From the NCBI GenBank assembly GCA_947069175.1, contig CAMTDV010000017.1, forward strand, positions 34,171,126-34,235,125: 64,000 nucleotides of DNA, given 5' to 3'. The stretch's first letter is position 1. Each line of letters opens with the position of its first letter. Source of the stretch: Scalesia atractyloides (taxonomy: Eukaryota; Streptophyta; Magnoliopsida; Asterales; Asteraceae). The notes below the pieces were generated by a model. The model searched no databases and was not told the origin of the DNA. It saw nothing but the letters and a program-made list of their open reading frames with translations. The position numbers and the translations under genes were made by a program. This document shows positions 35,779 through 47,012 of the stretch, in pieces.

Positions 35779-36824
35779 AGTCACACCCCGACCCGCAGCG
35801 GAATAAGAGTCGGGGCATAATTGGGTTATCACCAAAGCTCATGATGTTGACTAAAATGTTTCATATTTATTAAATTCAAATTACAACTTAAATATTCAAA
35901 TCACATCCATACAATTACAAGGAAATGAAACTAAGTAAAACAATCCAAAGCTTAAACTGATTTATTCTTCTAGGCCTTCCTATGTGTTTCTTGCCTCAAC
36001 TGGATCACCTGTATCATGTGTAAAACGGGGGATATTTTGGGTCAACAAAAGTTGGCGAGTGAACCTTGATAAAACATTATTATTAATTTCTTGTTGTATT
36101 TAATATTGAAAATTTGTGCAATAATCACATGAGAGCAAACATATATATATAACAAAACACAAACCACAATGGATGAGTAAATGACATGAATGATGATGTA
36201 TATGAGATCAAGGCTCAATCAAACGGAGCCGATCGAGTGACATGAATGCTGATGTATGTGAGATCAAGGCTCAATCAAACGGAGCCGATCGCATGAGGCA
36301 CCTGATACTCAACCCGTATCCCACGGGGAGCTGATGGGCCTAATGAAATGCATGCACTGAAAATGATAACTTCAATCTAAACATAATTCACACAATAATT
36401 GATACACATTTGATACACATTTGATCACGGATATGATGGATACACAAGTGTTTAAATATAACAAGGAATTAAACGACACATGATACACCCCAAAACATGA
36501 TTAAAACGGGGAATTGATAGAGATTCACTCACATTGGGTGCGTTCTTTGATGACGTTGGATGCGCACGAATTTTAGGATTTGATCGACGAGGAAAACTAA
36601 CCTAAAATAATAACGAAATGATTCGGTAAATTAGTACTTTTAATTCATACTCTTAATGTGATTTTTAGATTTATGTTTGTGAGTTTAAGGAGGTTTTCTA
36701 ACTTTAAAATCTTATTTTTAAGTATTTTTAAATGATTTTCTGATTAAATAAATTAATAAAAATAAATAAAAAAATTTGACTTTTTGACCGTTGACCGTTG
36801 ACCGGTCGGATTGTGTTTAATTAT

Positions 36825-36899
36825 GCGCTGAGTGAGGTTCGAACTCGGGACCTCTCGTATACGTGCACGCAGCTCTACCAACTGAGCTACGTGTCTAAC
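36825..36899 (-). ncRNA. tRNA-like unit 1 in the Tekay LTR
   Basis: The minus strand has a perfect A-box-type segment TAGCTCAGTTGG followed by TAGAGC, giving a D-arm-like hairpin. Near the end it has a B-box-type segment GAGTTCGAACC. The A box is like that of tRNA-Lys or Val. The anticodon and acceptor stems are degenerate, so it is tRNA-derived but not a tRNA gene. The copy in the other LTR is at 44894-44968. Confidence 0.7.
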
Positions 36900-36992
36900 C
36901 TGAAATATTCTCTGTTTTAATTATATTTATATACTAATTAACTTTTAACTTATTTGGGTTTTTATTAAAACGATTTATATGGCCGAACCGGC

Positions 36993-37066
36993 TGCAGGGA
37001 CCCGGAGTCGAACTCGGGTCCTTCGGTTCGAGTGCGCACAGCCCAACCAGTTGGGCTGTGTGTCAT
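36993..37066 (-). ncRNA. tRNA-like unit 2 in the Tekay LTR
   Basis: B-box-type GAGTTCGACTCC sits in a 7-bp stem (GGACCCG with CGGGTCC). The D-arm position is an 11-bp perfect hairpin (CACAGCCCAAC with GTTGGGCTGTG). Its shared edge 'gtgtc' lies 169 bp from that of unit 1. Copy in the 5' LTR: 45062-45135. Confidence 0.65.
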
Positions 37067-37160
37067 ATCTGTTTAACTTATAGATTAAATTATTCTTATT
37101 AACATTCGGTGACCTGATCCGATTCAGTTGTAAAAATGTTGGTTTTAATTCTGAAATTCG

Positions 37161-37235
37161 GTAACGTGTGCGATTCGAACCCAGGACGTGTGCATTGTTT
37201 GTGCACACAGTACACCGCTGGACTGTGTGTCTAAC
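37161..37235 (-). ncRNA. tRNA-like unit 3 in the Tekay LTR
   Basis: B-box-type GGGTTCGAATC. The D-arm position is a hairpin that is perfect over 11 bp in the 5' LTR copy (45230-45304) and carries one change here. The unit edge GTTAGACAC is shared with unit 1. Spacing to unit 2 is 167 bp. Confidence 0.65.
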
Positions 37236-37823
37236 CCGTTCGAATATCCATTTTTAATTATACTTATACACATATTCAACTTCGTCTTCTTCGTTTACAA
37301 AGACACAGAACAGTGATGTCCGACTGTTCTAGTTTAAATCGGTCATCGAACTTATAATTGATTGGAATGAAATGGATAAAGAGGATTACGGAGTAAAATC
37401 TACCGAGCAAAATGTTTTTCTCAGATTTCCGGCAAGAGTCGTCGGCTCTGATTGGTGACTTCTGTCTGAGTGAATCAACTAACAGTTTTGATCAATGAGT
37501 TGTGCAATTAAGTTACTAAACAAGGGATATCAGGGGGTTTAGATGATTGTACCGATTGACAGTGAGACCTCATAATTTCAGTGATTTTCCGGTGAGTGCA
37601 GGAATTCCCGGCAACGTCGTCTGAGACCGATTCTGGTTGCACGATTTATGTTAATACATGCTGAATAATGGATTGCAAACGAAAGAGTCGAGAATTTTAC
37701 CGATTCGGGGTAAGTCTCGGTTTTCCGGTGAAAGTCCGGCGAATGCAGAATATCTCCGGCGACGAGCTAGAGCTTCGAAAAAGTGAGCGATTCTGAGCGA
37801 AAGGATTTCCGGAAGATTGAGTG

Positions 37824-37834
37824 GGTATTTATAG
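37824..37834 (-). promoter_or_regulatory. TATA box of the Tekay-like 3' LTR
   Basis: CTATAAATACC on the minus strand; same sequence at 45893-45903 in the other LTR. Transcription would start about 30 bp downstream, near 37795, which puts tRNA-like units 1-3 inside the transcribed leader. Confidence 0.7.
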
Positions 37835-38093
37835 GAAAGAACTGAGTGAATTGGGTCCGATTTTGGGTCTTGATTCGCGGTCAAGGGTTTTCTGGCGGTT
37901 ACGACTAAAATCGAGGGTGAGACATCGGTTATAACCGATGTCGAGGTCGGTTAGCTTGTTTAGTCAAAAGGAAAGTGGCAAAGTCGCGGATTGCCGGATT
38001 TTCCGGTGATTGTGAGTTCTGAGCGCGGTGATCTCCGGTTTTGAATTTGGGTTTTATTTTAAGTATTATTTGTTTCATTATATTCACAAAGAA

Positions 38094-38164
38094 GGCATGT
38101 GGCGGAGCGGTGTGTTGTGTGTTTGGGTTTCTGGGCGACCCGGGTTCGAAACCCGGCGTCCCCA
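38094..38164 (+). ncRNA. tRNA-like unit 4 in the 3' LTR only
   Basis: Plus-strand unit with an A-box-like TGGCGGAGCGG and a perfect B-box GGTTCGAAACC. The T-arm has a full 5-bp stem (CCGGG with CCCGG) and a 7-base loop. It is opposite to units 1-3 and lies upstream of the LTR TATA box. The 5' LTR lost it in a deletion. Confidence 0.65.
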
Positions 38165-38348
38165 TTTTATTTTTTTCTCACTATTTAAGATTATTTATAA
38201 ATTATGGTTTTTAAATTCTATTTTAGTTATTAATTATGTATCGTTTAAAATTAGTTTGAGCAATAAAAATGCAACGAAAAATTATAACTGGATATTTGAT
38301 AAATAAACGAAGCGGGTTTTGAAAACCCGTTTTTCGACGAATGTTACA

Positions 38349-38363
38349 GTATCCCCTACTTTT
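38349..38363 (-). other. Polypurine tract of the Tekay-like element
   Basis: The minus strand reads AAAAGTAGGGGATAC directly before the 3' LTR. Confidence 0.75.
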
Positions 38364-38382
38364 AGAAATTTCGTCCCGAAAT

Positions 38383-41001
38383 TTAAGTAGTAGTGGTAAC
38401 AGGAAAAAGATGTGGGTATTTCTCGCGCATTGAGTCTTCACGTTCCCAAGTAAACTCAGGTCCTCGTTTTGACTCCCAACGTACCCTGACAATTGGAATA
38501 CGACTTCGTCTTAAACGCTTCTCTCCAAAGTCCATGATTTCTACTGGTCTTTCAATGAAGTGCATAGATTCATCGATCTGAATGTCTTCTATCGGAATAT
38601 GGAGGTTTTCATCGGCGAGGCACTTCTTCAAGTTTGACACGTGGAATGTGGGATGAATTCTATTGAGCTCTTCTGGTAGGTCAAGCTTGTATGCTACAGG
38701 ACCTACTCTTTCGAGTATCTTGAAAGGTCCTACGTAGCGTGGTGCTAGCTTGCCCTTCTGGCCAAAACGAACCACTCCCTTCCACGGTGATACTTTTAAA
38801 AGTACTTGATCATCAATGTCAAATTCCAAGGGCTTTCGTCCTTTGTCTGCGTAACTCTTTTGACGAATTTGAGCCGCTAGAAGATTGTTTCGAATTTGAA
38901 TGACCTTGTCGATTGTTTCTTGAATTAACTCTTGACCGGTGATTTGTGATTCCCCAATTTCGTGCCAACATACTGGAGATCGGCACTTACGACCATATAA
39001 CGCTTCGAAAGGAGCCATGCCGATACTTGAATGATAGCTATTGTTGTACGAAAATTCAACTAATGGTAGATGAGAGTCCCAATTCCCTTTGAAGTCTATG
39101 ACACATGCTCGAAGCATGTCTTCAAGAGTTTGGATGGTGCGTTCAGATTGTCCATCAGTTTGAGGATGAAAAGCGGTACTGAGGTCTAATCGTGTACCCA
39201 AGGCGGTTTGTACGGCTCGCCATGTTCGTGAAGTGAAACGACCATCACGGTCTGAAATGATGCTTAAAGGTACACCATGACGGCTTACGATCTCGCTGAT
39301 GTAGATACGAGCTAACTTCTCGTTCTTGAAGTCCTCGCGAATTGGAATGAAGTGAGCTGATTTTGTAAGACGATCGATTATTACCCATATGGTGTCATAC
39401 CCACTAGAGGTGCGAGGTAACCCGGTAATGAAATCCATGGTTATGTTTTCCCACTTCCACACAGGTATTTCGGGTTGGACTAGAAGTCCTGAAGGTCTTT
39501 GATGTTCAGCTTTTACTTTGGAACAGGTAAGGCACTTGGAAACAACAACAGCGATATCCTTTTTCATGCCAGGCCACCAGTAGGTGTAGCGTAGGTCTTG
39601 ATACATCTTGTCGGCTCCTGGGTGTACAGAGTATCGTGTTTTGTGGGCCTCACTCATGAGGAAGTCACGAAGGTTGTCGCGATCAGGAATCCATATGCGG
39701 TTTAAATAGTATAGAATACCGTCGGATTTGGTTTCGATTTTGAGTTCCGCTCCACATGACAGTTCATCGCGTACGTCGTTTTCTGTTACAGAAACATGTT
39801 GAGCTTCTAGGATTCGATCTTTGATGTCGGTTATGATTTGTGAACATAGAAGACGAATGGGGTTCGCATAACCTTTTCGACTGAGCGCATCGGCCACCAT
39901 GTTTGCCTTGCCAGGATGATACCAAATTTCACAGTCATAGTTGTTAAGAAGTTCGACCCATCTTCGTTGCCTCATATTCAACTCCTTTTGATTGAAGATA
40001 TGTTGGAGACTCTTGTGGTCAGTGTATATTTCACACTTGGTACCGTAGAGGTAATGTCTCCATATCTTGAGAGCGAACACAACGGCTCCAAGTTCCAGGT
40101 CGTGGGTGGTGTAATTCTTTTCATGAACCTTGAGTTGCCTAGAAGCATAGGCTATCACTTTTCCTCTTTGCATTAATACACAGCCTAGCCCTTGCCCTGA
40201 TGCGTCGCAATATACTACAAAGTCATCGCAACCTTCAGGAAGTGTGAGGATAGGTGCGTCACAAAGTTTTTGCTTTAGGGTTTGGAAGGCTTCTTCTTGT
40301 TTAGGTCCCCATATGAAAGGTTTTCCTTTATGAGTCAAAGCCGTGAGCGGTACAGCAATACGGGAGAAATTGGCAATGAAGCGGCGATAGTAACCAGCCA
40401 AACCCAGAAATGACCTTACTTCGGTAGGGGTACGTGGCGCTTGCCATTCCTGTACTGCCTTGATTTTCGAAGGATCGACATGTATTCCCTTGTCATTAAC
40501 GACATGTCCAAGTAATTGTACTTCTCTTAACCAGAATTCGCATTTTGAGAACTTAGCGTAGAGCTTTTCAGTCCTTAAGAGTGTAAGGATGAGTCGAAGG
40601 TGTCGTTCATGATCGGATTTAGACTTGGAGTAGATGAGGATGTCGTCGATGAAGACTATGACAAAGCGGTCGAGGTAGGGTTTGCATACCCTATTCATTA
40701 GATCCATGAAGACAGCTGGGGCGTTGGTTAAACCAAATGGCATGACCATGAATTCGTAATGACCATAACGAGTCCGGAAGGCGGTCTTTGGGACGTCTTC
40801 TTCATGTACTCTGAGTTGATGATAACCAGAACGAAGGTCGATTTTTGAAAAGCAGGTGGCGCCTTGAAGCTGGTCTAGGAGGTCATCGATGCGAGGTAGT
40901 GGGTAGCGATTCTTAACCGTTAACTTGTTGAGTTCTCTGTAGTCGATACACATGCGAAACGTCCATCTTTCTTCTTCACAAAAAGAACAGGCGCACCCCA
41001 A
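38383..41001 (-). pseudogene. pol: RT, RNase H, integrase, chromodomain (frame still open)
   Basis: An 872-codon frame. RT: CIDYRELNKL near residues 18-27, LTNAPAVFMDLM near 91-102 and the catalytic VFIDDILIYS with F117-D120. RNase H: Asp266 in YCDAS, Glu303, Asp328 in YTDHKS, Asp371 in ADALSR. Integrase: zinc-binding His453/His460/Cys490/Cys493, catalytic Asp523, Asp584 and Glu620. The last 60 residues (VEIMDFGEKRLRRSRIP to the TWERED region) look like the Tekay chromodomain that targets heterochromatin. All catalytic residues are present. It is a fragment only because a frameshift near 40965 cuts it from the upstream gag-protease part. The true frame would not start at the Met at 41001. Confidence 0.9.
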
Positions 41002-41465
41002 GGCGAGGAGCTAGGACGTATGAATCCTTTGTCAGTCAGTTCTTGTAGTTGACTGGCCAGCTCTTGCATTTCGGATGGGGCTAGCCTATAAGGAGATTTT
41101 GCGACTGGTGTAGCGCCAGGTACAAGATCGATGCGGAATTCGACTTCTCTCACAGGAGGGAGTCCTGAGATGTCGGGAAAGACTTGTGGGAATTCTTTCA
41201 CTACTGGTATATCTTCGAGTTTCTTCTCCTTGTTTCCCTTCTTGACGACGTGAGTTAGGAATGCGACATAGTTCTTGCAGAGATATTTTCGGGCTTGAGG
41301 GCAGGACATTAATTTGAGTCCTTTCGAAGGGGTTTCTCCAAAGATACGTAGGGTCTGACCGTCTGCAAGAGGAATGCGAATGAATTTTTCGCGGCATACT
41401 ACTTCAGCGTGATGCTGACTGAGCCAGTCCATACCGATTATAATATCGAAACTTCCCAACTTCAT
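40920..41465 (-). pseudogene. Protease end and RT start, frameshifted on both sides
   Basis: Starts within the protease (IIIGMDWLSQHHAEV) and runs through the linker (KEFPQVFPDISGLPPVREVEF) to the RT fingers (PYRLAPSEMQELASQL, WGAPVLFVKKKDG). It then slips frame near 40965. The upstream join, near 41515, is also a frameshift. Confidence 0.85.
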
Positions 41466-41475
41466 AGGAATGAGG

Positions 41476-43049
41476 TCAACTGGAAAATCGTGATCGTTTA
41501 GAGTGAAGGTACAATCTCGTTATAATAGAATTTAATGAAACGGGCTTTCCGTCAGCTACTTCCACCGTTAGAGATTCCATGAGATTATCACGAGTTTGGT
41601 TGAGGATAGGTTCAAATTCTAAAGACACAAAACTCTTATCCGCGCCAGTATCGAATAACATGGATGCATAACTACCATTGATGAGAAACGTACCGTTAAC
41701 CACGTTGTTGTCAGCCCTAGCTTGGTTGGCATTGATGTTGAAAGCTCTTCCTCTAGCAGGTGTAGGAGCTTGGTTAGCTTGGTTTACCGGATTTGCTTGA
41801 GCTTGGGCATGGATGATGTTCACCAAGCGGGGACATGTGTTCCTGAAGTGGTTTGGGTCACAGTTGTAACAAGCTCGCATAGGTTGCATCATGGGGTAGT
41901 TGGGTTGGTAGTAAGGTTGAGCTATGTGTTGCGTGGGTGGTAGAAGTAAGGGTTGTTGGGCTTGACCCACTATCTGATGGTGGGTTTGGGTTGAGGGTTA
42001 ATTGCGGTTCATTCGCTGAAGTGTGCGACAAGTTTGGATGGTGTGACCCGTACGGCCACAGCTGGTGCAATGTTGGCAAGGAGTTTCTGGGAGGTGATGG
42101 TATTGACAACGGTTGCATTTTGGGTATGGGCCGGTGTATGGCTTTTTAAATGGTGCAGCTGAGGGAGCAATTTGGGTAATTGGTGCGGCAGTGATAGGAG
42201 GGTTTGTGTGTGTGACGGCAAAATTTCTGCTGTTTCGTTTCCTCTTACCAGCAAACTTCGAGGAGGAGATGGAATGGTTTGGAGTTTGGGCCTCAATGGG
42301 GGCTTTCTTTTTCTCATTCTTGAATTTGCCATTTCGGATGCGATTCTCGGTAAGTTCGGTAGCTAGTTCCATTGCGGCTTCAAGTGTTGCAGGCGAAGTG
42401 CTTAGAACCGAGTCTTGAATTTTCGAGGGGAGGCCTCGAATGTAGTGTTCAACCAAGCGGTACACGGGGGTGAACAGATTAGGGATCATTTGGTTCAGTT
42501 CGAGAAATCTTTTGTTGTAGGAAGTGTGATCTCCTTCCTTTTGTTTCAACGAGTGGAATTCATCTTCCAACTTTTTGATTTCGCTTCTTGGACAGAAGCA
42601 CCTTGTCATGAGTTCCCTTAACTCTTCCCATGATAAGGCCATGGCATCTTCGACTCCTCCCTTACCCTTTTCTGTGTTCCACCAGGTAAGGGCTACTCCA
42701 AACAGTCTCCCTGTTGCATAACGTACCTTGCGATCCTCGGACAATCGCAATTGAGGAAGGTGTTCTCCATTTCTTCAAACCAGTGGAGGAGGGCAGTAAC
42801 ACTTTCGGTCCCTTCATACTTTGGGGGATCGCAAGATTTGAAGTGTTTGTAGGAGCACTTTTTGGAGTGAGGGTTGGCGACGCTCTGGTCTTCTTGATTG
42901 GGAGGGTTGATAGGATTTGCGGTGAGAGCTTGTTGAACTTGAATCACGATGTCAGGAAGTACCGCGGCCATTTGTTTAGCAATTTGAGTGGCCAAGCGTT
43001 CATTGGATCTTCCTGACTTTCTACCTCCACGTAGTTGCCTAGCCGACAT
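41476..43049 (-). pseudogene. gag and protease active site, with frameshift and stop
   Basis: Start chosen at the Met at 43049 (MSARQLRGGRKSGRSNERLA). The capsid-type retrotransposon gag domain follows (KYEGTESVTALLHWFEEME, then after a frameshift near 42740 VALTWWNTEKG). Zinc knuckles lie near 42075-42130 and one at CYNCDPNHFRNTC. An in-frame stop at 41998-42000 splits gag from the segment carrying the protease active site LFDTGADKSF (about 41645-41680). Both sides of the stop share one frame, so it is a simple nonsense mutation. Confidence 0.85.
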
Positions 43050-43843
43050 CTACAGGAACATACATAGGAAGATTGTGAGTTTAAGAAGTTTTTTTTAGGT
43101 GTCATGTGTCGCTAAAAGAATAAAATAACATAACTATCAATAATGCAACTACATCCATAGGGTGTCTTGGGTTTGCTCATGTTTGGGCCTCCAATGTCCC
43201 CATACCATCGCCTGTATAGTCATGTGGGCCCCATGACTATTAGGCTTAGTAGGATTCACATTGGTGTTGACGGATTAACACTCGCATCACCCGAATGAAA
43301 CCGTGAAATATGATTGCGAGATGTATGGTAGGAGGGTGTCCAGGTATAGACACAATGACAACTCAAAGTGGGGTTAGCTCACACGACGTTTGGTATAGCA
43401 TGCTTTGGCCTAATAGGTCCTTCGTACTCTCATCGTTAGTCCCCAGGTAGGCAAACTGGTCCTTTATTTTGGATTTATACAAATGCCAAGCCTAGACAGG
43501 ACGTTCCGACTACCGGTACTCGTACCCTTCCAGTAACTACATGGCCATCATGAGAACTCACTTTGATGTGATTTGAAAATACAAAAATCATTGCAAAAAT
43601 CATGGGAATTGTGAGGTGTGTGCTCTCATGGATATGATATGTTATGAGGATATGATTTATGATGATCATTGTATAATAACATGTATTTGTGAGCATGCTT
43701 GCATAACATTGAGTGTAACAATAAACATAAAGCATATAAACATCATGAATTTTGTATGTTACGCACAAACAATTTAAAATTTTAATCAACTATAGTATAG
43801 ACTCTAAGGGTCTAATAACCTATCCTATATCCCTATAGTCATG
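43050..43843 (-). other. 5' untranslated leader of the Tekay-like element
   Basis: Non-coding DNA between primer site and gag. It shares an 'acccttccagt' plus 'tac' motif (near 43525) with the internal regions of elements 1 and 2 (near 7190 and 19895). Confidence 0.7.
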
Positions 43844-43855
43844 GCTCTGATACCA
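43844..43855 (-). other. Primer binding site, initiator tRNA-Met type
   Basis: TGGTATCAGAGC on the minus strand, 3 bases from the 5' LTR. Confidence 0.88.
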
Positions 43856-44893
43856 ATCTGTCACACCCCGACCCGCAGCGGAATAAGAGTCGGGGCATAA
43901 TTGGGTTATCACCAAAGCTCATGATGTTGACTAAAATGTTTCATATTTATTAAATTCAAATTACAACTTAAATATTCAAATCACATCCATACAATTACAA
44001 GGAAATGAAACTAAGTAAAACAATCCAAAGCTTAAACTGATTTATTCTTCTAGGCCTTCCTATGTGTTTCTTGCCTCAACTGGATCACCTGTATCATGTG
44101 TAAAACGGGGGATATTTTGGGTCAACAAAAGTTGGCGAGTGAACCTTGATAAAACATTGTTATTAATTTCTTGTTGTATTTAATATTGAAAATTTGTGCA
44201 ATAATCACATGTGAGCAAACATATATATATAACAAAACACAAACCACAATGGATGAGTAAATGACATGAATGATGATGTATATGAGATCAAGGCTCAATC
44301 AAACGGAGCCGATCGAGTGACATGAATGCTGATGTATGTGAGATCAAGGCTCAATCAAACGGAGCCGATCGAATGAGGCACCTGATACTCAACCCGTATC
44401 CCACGGGGAGCTGATGGGCCTAATGAAATGCATGCACTGAAAATGATAACTTCAATCTAAACATAATTCACACAATAATTGATACACATTTGATCACGGA
44501 TATGATGGATGCACAAGTGTTTAAATATAATAAGGAATTAAACGACACATGATACACCCCAAAACATGATTAAAATGGGGAACTGATAGAGATTCACTCA
44601 CATTGGGTGCGTTCTTTGATGACGTTGGATGCGCACGAATTTTAGGATTTGATCGACGAGGAAAACTAACCTAAAATAATAACGAAATGATTCGGTAAAT
44701 TAGTACTTTTAATTCATACTCTTAATGTGATTTTTAGATTTATTTTTGTGAGTTTAAGGAGGTTTTCTAACTTTAAAATCTTATTTTTAAGTATTTTTAA
44801 ATTATTTTCTGATTAAATAAATTAATAAAAATAAATAAAAAAATTTGACTTTTTGACCGTTGACCGTTGACCGGTCGGATTGTGTTTAATTAT

Positions 44894-45304
44894 GCGCTGA
44901 GTGAGGTTCGAACTCGGGACCTTTCGTATACGTGCACGCAGCTCTACCAACTGAGCTACGTGTCTAACCTGAAATATTCTCTGTTTTAATTATATTTATA
45001 TACTAATTAACTTTTAACTTATTTGGGTTTTTATTAAAACGATTTATATGGCCGAACCGGCTGCAGGGACCCGGAGTCGAACTTGGGTCCTTCGGTTCGA
45101 GTGCGCACAGCCCAACCAGTTGGGCTGTGTGTCATATCTGTTTAACATTTGGATTAAATTATTCTTATTAACATTCGGTGACCTGATCCGATTCAGTTGT
45201 AAAAATGTTGGTTTTAATTCTGAAATTCGGTAACGTGTGTGATTCGAACCCGGGATGTGTGCATTGTTTGTGCACACAGTCCACCGCTGGACTGTGTGTC
45301 TAAC
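44894..45304 (-). ncRNA. tRNA-like units 1-3, 5' LTR copy
   Basis: Same three units and same spacing (169 and 167 bp) as in the 3' LTR. The unit 3 hairpin is a perfect 11-bp stem here (CACACAGTCCA with TGGACTGTGTG), so this copy is probably closer to the ancestral form at that point. Confidence 0.65.
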
Positions 45305-45995
45305 CCGTTCGAATATCCATTTTTAATTATACTTATACACATATTCAACTTCGTCTTCTTCGTTTACAAAGACACAGGACAGTGATGTCCGACTGTTCTT
45401 GTTTAAATCGGTCATCGAACTTATAATTGATTGGAATGAAATGGATAAAGAGGATTACGGAGTAAAATGTACCGAACAGAATGTTTTTCTCAGATTTCCG
45501 GCAAGAGTCGTCGGCTCTGATTGGTGACTTCCGTCTGAGTGAATCAATTAACAGTTTTGATCAATGAGTTGTGCAATTAAGTTACTAAACAAGGGATATC
45601 AGGGGGTTTAGATGATTGTACCGATTGACAGTGAGACCTCAGAATTTCAGTGATTTTCCGGTGAGTGCAGGAATTCCCGGGAACGTCGTCTGAGACCGAT
45701 TCTGGTTGCACGATTTATGTTAATACATGCTGAATAATGGATTGCAAACAAAAGAGTCGAGAATTTTACCGATTCAGGGTAAGTCTCGGTTTTCCGGTGA
45801 AAGTCCGGCGAATGCAGAATATCTCCGGCGACGAGCTAGAGCTTCGAAAAAGTGAGTGGTTCTGAGCGAAAGGATTTCCGGAAGATTGAGTGGGTATTTA
45901 TAGGAAAGAATTGAGTGAATTGGGTCCGATTTTGCGTCTTGATTCGCGGTCAAGGGTTTTCCGGCGGTTACGACTAAAATCGAGGGTCAGACATC

Positions 45996-46043
45996 GGTTT
46001 TTAAATTCTATTTTAGTTATTAATTATGAGTGAGTGGGTATTT
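45996..46043. other. Filler DNA at a deletion in the 5' LTR
   Basis: Bases 45996-46027 copy 46078-46109 (32 nt). Bases 46031-46043 copy 45888-45900 (13 nt, including part of the TATA region). Together they replace about 235 bp present in the 3' LTR. This is the signature of templated end-joining repair. Confidence 0.8.
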
Positions 46044-46224
46044 TTTTCTCACTATTTAAGATTATTTATAAATTATGGTTTTTAAATTCTATTTTAGTTA
46101 TTAATTATTTATCGTTTAAAATTAGTTTGAGCAATAAATATGCAACGAAAAATTATAACTGGATATTTGATAGATAAACGAAGCGGGTTTTGAAAACCCG
46201 TTTTTCGACGAATGTTACACCGAA

Positions 46225-47012
46225 TATCAACACAAATTCATTATATGAAAGACATTCAACAGAATTTATGTGAAACAGATAAACAATCATCAATCAAGTA
46301 ATAGTACTCAATTGCACCAAGCCAATGAACCAAAGTTGTTTCCTTTACTAGAAAACCCAAAATCAACATCATAATCCAATAAAAATCAAAACTTTAACAA
46401 GGGTTCATCATTAACCTAGGTAGTTTAGAAAGTTTAGCCAAGAAACATTGTATCAAAAATCAAAACAAAAGATTCAACAAGAGAATTCATCATGACAAAG
46501 GAGAAAAGTAAGAAATAAGAGAAACCGTAAGATGAAACCGATTAAATCTTCAACTCTTGACTTCTAGTTCCTATCCAATGATTTCCGAACGTCCAGAACT
46601 TCAAAACCGTGCACTTGCAGCTCCTGAATGCAACCTTGATGTCCAAAATTCATAACTAGCGCTCATGGGATGCTTAGGATGTTTATATCGTTTTCCCAAG
46701 ACTCAAATCCATGCAAAATTGCAAAATCACTAAACTCGCTGTAACCAGGGGTCTCTCGCGACCCGCGAGACAACTTGGGTATCCGGTCGCGGCTCGCGAA
46801 CGTGTGGAAATCCAGCAGACATATATCAGCCTCTCGTGATCCGCGAGAGGCATGTGTGAATCTTGTCGCGGCCCGCCAAAGGGTATCAGATGCAGTTTCC
46901 GCTTCCGTTTCAACTCCCGAGCCTCCAATCAGATGCAGGTGTGGGGAGCGTCCCCGGCCTATCGAGGCCCGACACCACCGCCCACCTCTGGTCTGTCGCG
47001 TCACTTTCATCA
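46225..47012 (-). repeat. 5' LTR of the Athila/Tat-like element, right part
   Basis: Continues the LTR after the ccgaa duplication (46220-46224). It has 'ctctcgcg' segments like those at 28835-28960. I place the end at ...catca (47012) because it mirrors the TGATG start at 34981. That boundary is inferred and has no partner LTR to confirm it. Confidence 0.5.

Larger units (their letters stand above)
35779..38348 (-). repeat. 3' LTR of the Tekay-like element
   Basis: 2,570 bp. On the minus strand it starts TGTAACATTCG and ends GTGTGACT (the final A mutated to T). It carries three minus-strand tRNA-like units and one plus-strand unit, with a TATA box at 37824-37834. It keeps about 235 bp that the 5' LTR has lost. 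Confidence 0.9.
35779..46219 (-). mobile_element. Tekay-like Ty3 chromovirus, full length
   Basis: A complete 10.4-kb element with target duplication ccgaa, two LTRs of 2.57 and 2.36 kb, an initiator-tRNA-Met primer site (43844-43855), a polypurine tract (38349-38363) and a gag-pol region at 38383-43049. The long LTRs, primer site and C-terminal chromodomain-like tail fit the Tekay/Del lineage. Gag-pol has three frameshifts and one in-frame stop, so this copy is not autonomous now. The RT-to-integrase part is still open for 872 codons. The LTRs differ at roughly 35-40 positions by eye (about 1.6%), so it is older than element 2. Confidence 0.92.
43859..46219 (-). repeat. 5' LTR of the Tekay-like element
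   Basis: 2,361 bp with TG...CA ends. It contains tRNA-like units 1-3 (44894-44968, 45062-45135, 45230-45304) and a TATA box at 45893-45903. It lacks unit 4 because of a deletion patched with copied local sequence at 45996-46043. Confidence 0.9.

Noticed and set aside
36825..38164. Functional tRNA genes
   Set aside because: A and B boxes and T-arms are present, but anticodon loops and acceptor stems are degenerate in units 1-4. I call them tRNA-like modules only.
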